Source of the DNA: an uncultured Methylobacter sp. | GTDB taxonomy: Bacteria > Pseudomonadota > Gammaproteobacteria > Methylococcales > Methylomonadaceae | Assembly: GCA_903831545.1 (NCBI GenBank) | Contig: CAIKYI010000655.1 | Coordinates: 1-5,796, forward strand | Length of the DNA stretch: 5,796 bases | Direction: 5' to 3' | Shown here: piece after piece, positions 1 through 5,796 of the stretch | Layout: each line of letters opens with the position of its first letter | Position numbering within the stretch: position 1 is the stretch's first letter | Notes under the pieces: generated by a model | Told to the model about the DNA's origin: nothing | Databases searched by the model: none | The model's input: only the letters and a program-made list of their open reading frames with translations | Program-made: the position numbers and the translations under genes

Positions 1-2
1 AA

Positions 3-905
3 ATGAACTTTAATCCGTCAAACCGATTTTATAACTATCTCTTGTTACTTGGTTTAATGTTGTTTTCGGTTTGGGCGAACGCTAAAGATCAATTTGCAGA
101 ACAAACTTTGCGCGCTGGATTTTATACGCGTGCATTTCAGGGCTTTTCGACTGAAGACATAGAAATTTCGGTGAAATTGTTTTCTGAAGAACTGGGTAAA
201 AATGCCAATATCCAGACCAGCGTAACAGTTTTTGATGATATTACCTTAATGAGGAATGCTTTTGAGCAAGGGGAAATTAACTTTGTTGTTGCATCGGCCT
301 TAACTCTTGCCACTGATTTTGATAACAGTCTATTGGCCGATGGCTTTAAACTGATTGTGTCAGCCGAGCCTCCGAACAGTTTAATTGTGCTAACAAGAAA
401 AAATGAAGAATTAGACAGCTTGAATTCATTACGAGGGCAAAGACTTGCTTTAGTTGAATATGACCCGATGGCTGATTTATACATGGACTATTTAACATTG
501 TCTTCATTCAATAAAAGTTATCAAGCCAGTTTTAAAGAAATACGTAGAGAGAAAAAAGCACACTTGGTTATACTAAAATTATTTTTTGATCAGGTTGATG
601 TTATTTGTGTTTATAAAAATACCTATAGACTCGCAATTGATTTAAACCCGCAACTCCTGTCAAAAATTCAAATAATTTCGGAACTCAATAATATTCCACA
701 GGGTTTAGGTTTATTCCATAAAAATGTTTCTACGGCATTTCGTGAGCGAGTTATTTCAGAATCGCTAAAATTGGATACTTACGCACGCGGGCAAGAGTTT
801 TTGCAATTATTTAAGTCCGATAAAGCGGTTCGGGCAAGTCTTGCTGATTTAGAGACTTCTAAACAATTTTATAGCGACTATCAAAGAGTTAAAAAAGCTA
901 AATGA
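3..905 (+). CDS. PhnD-like periplasmic substrate-binding protein (probable sensor partner)
   Basis: Predicted exported solute-binding protein of about 300 residues, of the phosphate/phosphonate (PhnD) type. A signal peptide is clear: a short polar N-terminus, a hydrophobic run LLLLGLMLFSVWA, and a likely cleavage after ANA near residue 27. The mature part opens with the family's first strand (TLRAGFY, about 35-41). It continues with a region rich in small residues, INFVVASALTLATDF (about 91-105), where the family places a ligand-pocket segment, then LNSLRGQRLALVEYD (about 139-153), the typical start of the second lobe, and DQVDVICVYKN (about 195-205). Length and order fit an intact protein. 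No permease or ATPase gene lies beside it and a sensor kinase follows, so I infer that it presents a ligand to the kinase instead of feeding a transporter. The ligand is unknown; phosphonate should not be assumed. The ATG lies two bases from the window edge, so the ribosome binding site and promoter are out of view, and a start further upstream cannot be excluded. Confidence 0.85.
   Translation: MNFNPSNRFYNYLLLLGLMLFSVWANAKDQFAEQTLRAGFYTRAFQGFSTEDIEISVKLFSEELGKNANIQTSVTVFDDITLMRNAFEQGEINFVVASALTLATDFDNSLLADGFKLIVSAEPPNSLIVLTRKNEELDSLNSLRGQRLALVEYDPMADLYMDYLTLSSFNKSYQASFKEIRREKKAHLVILKLFFDQVDVICVYKNTYRLAIDLNPQLLSKIQIISELNNIPQGLGLFHKNVSTAFRERVISESLKLDTYARGQEFLQLFKSDKAVRASLADLETSKQFYSDYQRVKKAK
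902..905 (+). promoter_or_regulatory. ATGA start/stop overlap (translational coupling)
   Basis: The ATG of the short second ORF (902-904) overlaps the TGA of the binding-protein gene (903-905). Only a weak purine stretch, AAAGAG at 883-888, precedes it. Ribosomes finishing the first gene would probably start the second, which supports a common transcript for the block. Confidence 0.6.
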
Positions 906-1135
906 AAGCAATATCCCGACTTGGCTTTTGGGTTTTATTGTTGAATTTGTGTTGTGGTTATTTTTTAATTGTTAACGCTGGAGAAATGATTTCATCCGAT
1001 CCGGTTACGCGTCTGGGACTTTTTTATCCGCCATTAAGCGAAAGCATCGGTCGTGCTGATGTTGTTGTATCATTTGTTTGTGGGTACAAGAGCAAGCTGC
1101 CAGTTTCGGGATGTCAGTGTGTTAAGTTATCTTAA
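902..1135 (+). CDS. Short exported ORF, probable remnant of a second PhnD-like binding protein
   Basis: A 77-residue ORF whose ATG overlaps the stop of the upstream gene (ATGA), a spacing typical of translational coupling. Residues 1-26 form a good signal peptide (MKAISR, then a hydrophobic core, then VNA before GE). The next part, VTRLGLFYPPLSESIGRADVV, resembles the mature start of the upstream binding protein (TLRAGFY, then STEDIEISV). After about residue 59 the translation becomes cysteine- and lysine-rich and unlike any domain I know. Reading the other two forward frames in turn gives a continuation that looks more protein-like: WVQEQAASFGMSV from 1081, then LSYLKNLYYD from 1122, ending at TAA 1152-1154 just before the kinase ATG. 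I infer two small frameshifts and loss of most of the gene body. It could instead be a genuine small exported protein. The likeness is short and judged by eye. Confidence 0.45.
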   Translation: MKAISRLGFWVLLLNLCCGYFLIVNAGEMISSDPVTRLGLFYPPLSESIGRADVVVSFVCGYKSKLPVSGCQCVKLS

Positions 1136-1156
1136 AAATTTATACTATGATTAAAA

Positions 1157-1861
1157 ATGTATATTAAAACGCGACGTACAATTTTTTCAAGAGTTTTTTT
1201 AATTTTCGGCATACTGGTATTGGCGATTACCTTGTTTTTTGCATTTATGGTTATTCCTATGCAGAAAGATGCTTTTAACCAGGTGATGTATACTCAGGCA
1301 GAAACGGTTTCAAAATCTATTGTACAGACAAGTTCAGACGCCATTATTAGTAAGGATTTTGGGTTTATTGTTGAACATAATGTAGAAGTTTTAAAAAATA
1401 ACACCAGTATTCATTATGTAATAATTTCACCTCTACTAGGTGATAAAATTTGGATTAAACAGGAAAGCTGGCATTTAATTGAAAAGCTGAACAAAAATAT
1501 ATCTGAATTGGAGGCTAATAACATCGCCTATAAAATTATGGCTGTTGATGACTCCCAAAAGGTATATCATTTTGTTTATCCAATAAGATTTTCAGGTATT
1601 GAATGGGGTTGGTTGCATATAGGGTTTTCTACCGCGCAATATGATAAATATCTTGATAACATGTATCTTAGAATTATTTATATTGTTGGTATTTCATTGG
1701 TAATCATTTTATTTCTAGGATACTTTTTTGCTAGATGGATTTCCCGGCCTGTAATTATTATAAGTCAATTAGCAACGCAAGTAGCTATGGGGGACTTAAC
1801 AGTTAGGTCAACTATAAAACGAAATGATGAAATTGGTGTGTTATCTGATTGCTTTAATTAA
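1157..1861 (+). CDS. Sensor histidine kinase, N-terminal half (TM-periplasmic sensor-TM-partial HAMP)
   Basis: This is the input half of a membrane sensor kinase, 234 residues up to an in-frame TAA. TM1 lies at about 13-33 after a basic N-terminus (KTRR). A periplasmic domain of about 135 residues follows; its YPIRFSGIEWGWLHIGFS segment (about 141-158) is reminiscent of single Cache-type sensor domains, but I cannot assign it firmly. TM2 is at about 172-192. A HAMP domain begins directly after it, with the conserved proline (SRPV, 196-199), GDL (212-214) and DEIG (224-227). The frame stops at VLSDCFN, inside the second HAMP helix, where family members read through FN-x-M. The next codon after the stop is ATG in the same frame, and the rest of the kinase follows. 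On its own this product could sense but not signal. No strong Shine-Dalgarno precedes the ATG at 1157, which lies two bases after a TAA in another frame. The original gene is best read as 1157-2761, about 534 codons. Confidence 0.75.
   Translation: MYIKTRRTIFSRVFLIFGILVLAITLFFAFMVIPMQKDAFNQVMYTQAETVSKSIVQTSSDAIISKDFGFIVEHNVEVLKNNTSIHYVIISPLLGDKIWIKQESWHLIEKLNKNISELEANNIAYKIMAVDDSQKVYHFVYPIRFSGIEWGWLHIGFSTAQYDKYLDNMYLRIIYIVGISLVIILFLGYFFARWISRPVIIISQLATQVAMGDLTVRSTIKRNDEIGVLSDCFN
1859..1861 (+). other. In-frame TAA interrupting the kinase HAMP domain
   Basis: The TAA sits between AAT (Asn) and ATG (Met) in an otherwise open frame from 1157 to 2761. HAMP domains commonly carry FN-Q-M or a close variant here. 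CAA (Gln) or AAA (Lys) differs from TAA by one base, so one substitution explains the break. There is no frame change. Confidence 0.85.
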
Positions 1862-2761
1862 ATGATTGATTCATTAATGCAATCTAAAAAACAGTTGGAA
1901 GTTTATAGTCAGAGTTTGGAAAGTCAGGTTTCAGAGCGTACTCAGGAGTTAGACGATCTTAATAAAGATCTTGATAAAAAAATTAAAGATGAAGTTGTCA
2001 AGCGTCAAAAACAGGAGGCATTGTTGATTCATCAATCTCGTTTGGCGGCCATGGGTGAAATGATTGGTGCGATCGCACATCAATGGCGACAACCGCTTAA
2101 TGCATTGGGATTGGTTCAGCAAAATCTGCAGTTCAGGTATCAAACGGGTAAGCTTGATGATAATTATATGAATCAGAGTATGGAAAAATCAGGGCGATTA
2201 ATCCACAAAATGTCGACAACAATTGATGATTTTCGTAATTTTTTTAAACCAAATAAGCATATTGAACCATTTAATATTAAGTTCATCATCCTATCTACAG
2301 TCGAGTTACTGGAAGCCCAATTAAAAAACAACAATATAAAACTGGAAATAAATTGCGATGATAATTTAATTATTAATGGATTTCAGGGTGAGTTTTCGCA
2401 GGTCATTTTAAATTTGGTAAATAATGCAAAAGATGCACTTGTTGAGCTCAATCCTGCGCAACCGATGATTAACATAACGGTTACTGATAACTGCAATGGT
2501 ATGGTAACAATTAATGTAAAAGATAATGGTGGAGGTATACCGGAGGCCATAATAGATAAAATCTATGATCCTTATTTTACGACTAAGGAAGAAGGTAAAG
2601 GAACCGGTATAGGCTTGTATATGACAAAGATAATTGTGGAGAATAATATGTTAGGTACTCTGCATGCATTTAATGATGCTGATGGTGCAAATTTTTGTAT
2701 TAAAATAATGAGCAGTCTTAAAAAATTCGCTAATCTGGATGAAAAATCGTCTAATTATTGA
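1862..2761 (+). CDS. Sensor histidine kinase, C-terminal half (HAMP end-coiled coil-HisKA-HATPase)
   Basis: This is the transmitter half of the same kinase, in the same frame as 1157-1861; 299 codons if translation restarts at the ATG after the stop. Residues 1-6 (MIDSLM) complete the HAMP helix. A charged heptad-like coiled coil spans about 8-55. The phosphoacceptor H-box is AMGEMIGAIAHQWRQPLN, with the histidine at 73. The ATPase domain has all its boxes: N-box NLVNNAKDA (184-192), G1 DNGGGIP (221-227), F-box DPYFTT (236-241) and G2 GKGTGIGLYM (245-254). The catalytic parts therefore look undamaged, which suggests a recent break or a base-calling error. No Shine-Dalgarno is visible before 1862, so independent translation would depend on reinitiation from the TAA-ATG junction and would give a cytosolic kinase cut off from its sensor. 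No receiver domain or response-regulator gene follows; the partner is encoded elsewhere or outside this window. Confidence 0.8.
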   Translation: MIDSLMQSKKQLEVYSQSLESQVSERTQELDDLNKDLDKKIKDEVVKRQKQEALLIHQSRLAAMGEMIGAIAHQWRQPLNALGLVQQNLQFRYQTGKLDDNYMNQSMEKSGRLIHKMSTTIDDFRNFFKPNKHIEPFNIKFIILSTVELLEAQLKNNNIKLEINCDDNLIINGFQGEFSQVILNLVNNAKDALVELNPAQPMINITVTDNCNGMVTINVKDNGGGIPEAIIDKIYDPYFTTKEEGKGTGIGLYMTKIIVENNMLGTLHAFNDADGANFCIKIMSSLKKFANLDEKSSNY

Positions 2762-2870
2762 GTGAGTTTACAATGAGCAACTATATAATTTAGCGGAAAT
2801 TTTAAATTAAATTTGACAGCTACCTATTAAGATTTTCAAGGATTGATATGTTGCTAAATACATAAAATTG

Positions 2871-2903
2871 GGCTGTCGGGTATAGATGGTATGCCCGACA
2901 GCT
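2871..2903 (-). terminator. Strong hairpin, probable terminator of the dehydrogenase gene
   Basis: A 12-bp inverted repeat, GCTGTCGGGTAT (2872-2883) and ATGCCCGACAGC (2891-2902), pairs with one G-T wobble around a 7-base loop; the flanking bases 2871 and 2903 could add another wobble. It begins about 15 bases after the stop of the minus-strand gene. On the minus strand it is followed by CAATTTTATG, a short imperfect T stretch. On the plus strand no T-run follows, so minus-strand termination is favoured. It may still hinder read-through from the convergent kinase operon. The rest of the 2762-2917 gap is AT-rich and holds no gene I can support. Confidence 0.65.
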
Positions 2904-2917
2904 ACTGCAAAGTGATC

Positions 2918-5796
2918 TTACAACAAAACTCGTTCGATTCCGCCGTTTGACGCCTGCTTGATATAAGATTTCATCCAGTCTTTGCCTAATACATGACGGG
3001 CAATTTCCACGACGATATAATCCACTTCCAGTTTATCCACATCGTCCTTATAACGCTGTAAACCTTGCACGCAAGACGGACAGGATGTCAGCATTTTTAT
3101 TGGACCGTTGTAGCCATCAGCACGAAGTTTGGCGGTGTCGTCCTGCAATTCCGTTGTTTTACGGAAACGTACTTGCGTTGAAATATCCGGACGGCCAACC
3201 GCCAGCGTACCTGACTCGCCGCAGCAACGCTCTGATTTGGCAACTGTTGAACCAATCAAACCATTGACGGTTTTCATGGGATCCTGCAGTTTTAAGGGGC
3301 TGTGGCAGGGATCGTGGTACAGGTAACGGTCGCCGTTAACGCCTTCCAGTTTTACGCCTTTTTCGAGCAGATATTCGTGAATATCAATCATACGACAGCC
3401 AGGAAAGATCTTTTCAAATTCATAATCGACCAACTGATCCAGGCAAGTGCCGCAACTAACAACGACGGTCTTGATATCAAGATAATTCAGTGTGTTGGCC
3501 ACCCGATGAAACAGTACGCGATTATCTGTGGAGATTTTTTGCGCTTTATCAAATTGACCGGCGGCACGTTGCGGATAACCGCAACATAAATAACCAGGCG
3601 GTAAAACTGTCTGCACGCCAATTTCATAAAGCATGGCTTGGGTCGCTAAACCGACTTGTGAAAACAAGCGCTCTGAACCGCAACCAGGAAAATAAAACAC
3701 AGCTTCAGAATCGGCGCGGGTTTTATTGCGGTCGCGAATGATGGGTACAATTTGATCGCTCTCCACATCCAGCAAGGCTCTGGCCGTTTTGGACGGCACA
3801 TCATTAGGCATTTTCTTGTTGGTGAAGTGAATGACATATTCACGTAAGGCCGGTTTGCCAGTTGAAGACGGCGGCTGTGTCACCTGCGGTCGTCCCCAGG
3901 GTCTGAGAAAAATATTGCCCAGCCTTTGAGCTTTATAAGACCACTCGATTAATAGCTTGCGCATAAGCTTAATGCTACTGGGTCGACTGGTAGAGAGAAA
4001 CAATATTGCCGCAGCTTTGACTGGGTTAAAACTCTGTTTGCCCATTTTACGCAACAGATTGCGCATATTCATCGACACATCACCAAAATCGATGTCGACA
4101 GGGCATGGATTAAAGCACTTATGACACACGGTGCAATGATCGGATACGTCCTCGAACTCTTTCCAATGAGTAATGGAAATGCCGCGACGAGTCTGCTCTT
4201 CATACAGAAAGGCTTCGATCAGTAGTGACGTAGCAAGGATTTTATTGCGCGGTGAATATAACAGATTGGCGCGTGGTACATGCGTGGTACACACTGGTTT
4301 ACATTTACCGCAACGCAAACAGTCTTTGATGGAATCCGAGATCGCACCGATATCGCTTTGTTGCATAATCAACGATTCATAACCCATCAGGCTGAACGAA
4401 GTTGTATAAGCCGTACTCATGCCAGAACCAGGCATCAGCATGCCACGATTGAAGCGACCTTCCGGATCAACGCGTTCCTTGTATGCATGAAAACTCGCCA
4501 GTTCTTCAGGGCTTAGAAATTCATATTTAGTGATGCCGATACCATGTTCACCCGAAATAACGCCGCCCAGTGAACGAGCCAAAGCCATGATGCGTGCTAC
4601 AGCTGCATTGGCTTCTTGCAGCATTTCGTAATGATCGGAATTGACCGGTAAGTTGGTATGAACGTTGCCATCGCCAGCATGCATGTGTAGCGCTACAAAA
4701 ACCCGGCCACGTAAAATCTCTTTATGGACTGCGTCGAAGCGCTCAACCACTTGACGGAAATTATCACCCACGAAAATTTCTTTTAAGCGCGGTTGTAATT
4801 CCAGCTTCCAGGAGACGCGTAGCGAATGATCCTGTAAGCGATGAAACAAGGTTGGTTGCTCGGCGCGATTGGTCAGTTCAGTTATGGTAATGCCGTAGTT
4901 ATTGAAAACGGCTTCAGCGTCTTGCAACGGTAGATCAAGATTGTCGTACAGCCACTGCCAGCGTTCACGTACCTGTTCCAAAATGGTCAAAGCCTGGTCA
5001 CGACGATCGCCGATCAGATCGCTAGTGTTAACACTGTCTTCATAGGAGCGTATCGGCAAGTCGCCTTCCAGAAACTGGCTTAACGCATAGCATAAGCGCA
5101 ATTTATTGCGCAGTGATAATTCGATATTGATGCGCTCGATATTGTCACAATAATCACCCATGCGTGGCAATGGGATAACTACGTCTTCATTGATTTTAAA
5201 AGCGTTGGTATGTTTGGCGATGGCTGCGGTGCGTGCCCTATCCAGCCAGAATGTCTTGCGGGTTTCAGGGCTGACCGCTATAAAACCTTCAGCTTTACGG
5301 GCATTACATAAACGTACGACTTCCGAAGCGGCTAAAGCGACTTGTTTGTCGTCATCGCCTACGATGTCTCCGATCAGTACCATTTTAGGCAAGCCGTGCT
5401 GTTTGGCTTTGCTGGAATAACCTACGGCTTTGACGTAACGTTCGTCAAGATGCTCAAGACCGGCCAGCAAAACGCGTGTTTCGCCGCTTTTGGGCAAGCC
5501 TGCCAGATAATCCCGAATTTCCACGATGGCTGGAACTGCTTCGCGAACCTGTCCATAAAATTCCAGACAGAAAGTACGTGTAAAAGCAGGCATCTTGTGC
5601 AAAATCCAGCGCGCCGAGGTAATAATACCGTCGCAGCCTTCTTTTTGGATGCCTGGTAAACCACCGAGAAATTTGTCGGTCACATCCTTGCCCAATTCAC
5701 CTTTGCGAAAATGAGTGCCCGGAATGACCAGCGGCTCTTCGGAAAGTAAGGTTTTACCTTTCGCGTCAAAACGTTTCAGTAAAAAATTGACTTGAT
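2918..5796 (-). CDS. FAD-linked dehydrogenase fused to GlcF-like Fe-S/CCG module (DUF3683-type), 5' end outside window
   Basis: The visible part is 958 residues, open to the window edge, so the N-terminus is missing. The TTG near 5695 lies inside conserved-looking coding sequence and is not the likely start. Order of parts, numbered from the window edge: the end of an FAD-binding (PCMH/VAO-type) domain ([13 protein letters not shown], about 44-56); the FAD-linked oxidase C-terminal domain with [10 protein letters not shown] (370-379) and GEHGIG (415-420); two 4Fe-4S motifs, [11 protein letters not shown] (492-502) and [12 protein letters not shown] (554-565); then two CCG units, FPGCG/CCG/SCGTC (702-784) and HDPCH/CCGESG/SCPSC (827-908). 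All expected cysteines are present. This matches a GlcD-GlcF-like fusion as in DUF3683-type FAD/FMN-binding oxidoreductases. From memory these are about 1,250-1,300 residues long, so roughly 300 may be missing. The likely role is oxidation of a 2-hydroxyacid such as lactate or glycolate, with electrons leaving through Fe-S clusters to the respiratory chain. The substrate is not shown by the sequence. No membrane segment is visible. Confidence 0.88.
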   Translation of the reverse strand, partial: QVNFLLKRFDAKGKTLLSEEPLVIPGTHFRKGELGKDVTDKFLGGLPGIQKEGCDGIITSARWILHKMPAFTRTFCLEFYGQVREAVPAIVEIRDYLAGLPKSGETRVLLAGLEHLDERYVKAVGYSSKAKQHGLPKMVLIGDIVGDDDKQVALAASEVVRLCNARKAEGFIAVSPETRKTFWLDRARTAAIAKHTNAFKINEDVVIPLPRMGDYCDNIERINIELSLRNKLRLCYALSQFLEGDLPIRSYEDSVNTSDLIGDRRDQALTILEQVRERWQWLYDNLDLPLQDAEAVFNNYGITITELTNRAEQPTLFHRLQDHSLRVSWKLELQPRLKEIFVGDNFRQVVERFDAVHKEILRGRVFVALHMHAGDGNVHTNLPVNSDHYEMLQEANAAVARIMALARSLGGVISGEHGIGITKYEFLSPEELASFHAYKERVDPEGRFNRGMLMPGSGMSTAYTTSFSLMGYESLIMQQSDIGAISDSIKDCLRCGKCKPVCTTHVPRANLLYSPRNKILATSLLIEAFLYEEQTRRGISITHWKEFEDVSDHCTVCHKCFNPCPVDIDFGDVSMNMRNLLRKMGKQSFNPVKAAAILFLSTSRPSSIKLMRKLLIEWSYKAQRLGNIFLRPWGRPQVTQPPSSTGKPALREYVIHFTNKKMPNDVPSKTARALLDVESDQIVPIIRDRNKTRADSEAVFYFPGCGSERLFSQVGLATQAMLYEIGVQTVLPPGYLCCGYPQRAAGQFDKAQKISTDNRVLFHRVANTLNYLDIKTVVVSCGTCLDQLVDYEFEKIFPGCRMIDIHEYLLEKGVKLEGVNGDRYLYHDPCHSPLKLQDPMKTVNGLIGSTVAKSERCCGESGTLAVGRPDISTQVRFRKTTELQDDTAKLRADGYNGPIKMLTSCPSCVQGLQRYKDDVDKLEVDYIVVEIARHVLGKDWMKSYIKQASNGGIERVLL

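Noticed and set aside
137..484. A 115-codon minus-strand open frame inside the binding-protein gene
   Set aside because: It lies fully antisense to a convincing gene, has no recognisable domain, and its composition fits a shadow of the plus-strand codons.
1859..1864. Programmed recoding (read-through) at the TAA
   Set aside because: No stimulatory structure or known recoding context is recognisable, and a single nonsense substitution is simpler; left open only as an alternative in the finding.
2801..2814. AT-rich near-palindrome after the kinase stop
   Set aside because: Low-complexity A/T sequence readily forms such patterns, and there is no GC stem or T-run to support a terminator or operator.
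3085..3741. Several plus-strand open frames opposite the dehydrogenase C-terminal CCG region
   Set aside because: They are antisense to strongly conserved cysteine motifs and show no domain or ribosome binding site.
4271..4291. Short tandem repeat GCGTGGTACA in two copies 11 bases apart
   Set aside because: It lies inside coding sequence just after the first 4Fe-4S motif, the copies are in different frames, and the encoded residues look normal for the family; probably chance.
4173..5659. Further plus-strand and minus-strand open frames of 69-105 codons within the dehydrogenase gene
   Set aside because: All overlap the well-supported minus-strand gene in other frames and carry no independent evidence.
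5693..5695. TTG as the start codon of the dehydrogenase
   Set aside because: The frame stays open for 33 more codons to the window edge with protein-like sequence (for example [12 protein letters not shown]), and the flavin domain would be truncated by starting here.

Overview
The window looks like chromosomal DNA from a Gram-negative bacterium, most likely a gammaproteobacterium; a methanotroph-like lineage is possible, but that is an impression from protein style and not a demonstrated assignment. It has two convergent blocks of different base composition. The plus-strand block (about 1-2761) is visibly AT-rich. The minus-strand gene (2918 to the window end) is much more balanced in composition.

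Plus-strand block. Three tightly packed reading units form an apparent operon: (1) a complete exported PhnD-type periplasmic binding protein (3-905); (2) a short exported ORF (902-1135) that overlaps it by ATGA and looks like the damaged front end of a second binding protein of the same kind; (3) a membrane sensor histidine kinase (1157-2761). No ABC permease or ATPase is present, so the binding protein is better read as a ligand-sensing partner of the kinase than as a transporter part. The kinase frame is cut by one in-frame TAA at 1859-1861, inside the HAMP domain, with an ATG directly after it. The frame is otherwise open and the domains continue on both sides: TM-sensor-TM-HAMP start, then HAMP end-coiled coil-HisKA-HATPase. 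This is a nonsense-mutated kinase, a sequencing error, or less probably a split kinase made by reinitiation. With the damaged second ORF, it suggests a sensory operon in decay. No response regulator is visible.

Between the blocks. The 156-bp convergent gap (2762-2917) holds a strong 12-bp hairpin, best oriented as the terminator of the minus-strand gene. I see no small gene in the gap.

Minus-strand block. One large gene, cut by the window's right edge, encodes the C-terminal 958 residues of a multidomain FAD-linked dehydrogenase. It is a GlcD-like flavoprotein fused to a GlcF-like iron-sulfur/CCG module, resembling the DUF3683-type FAD/FMN-binding oxidoreductases. It is a probable 2-hydroxyacid (lactate/glycolate-like) dehydrogenase with unknown substrate, and has no evident functional link to the sensory operon.
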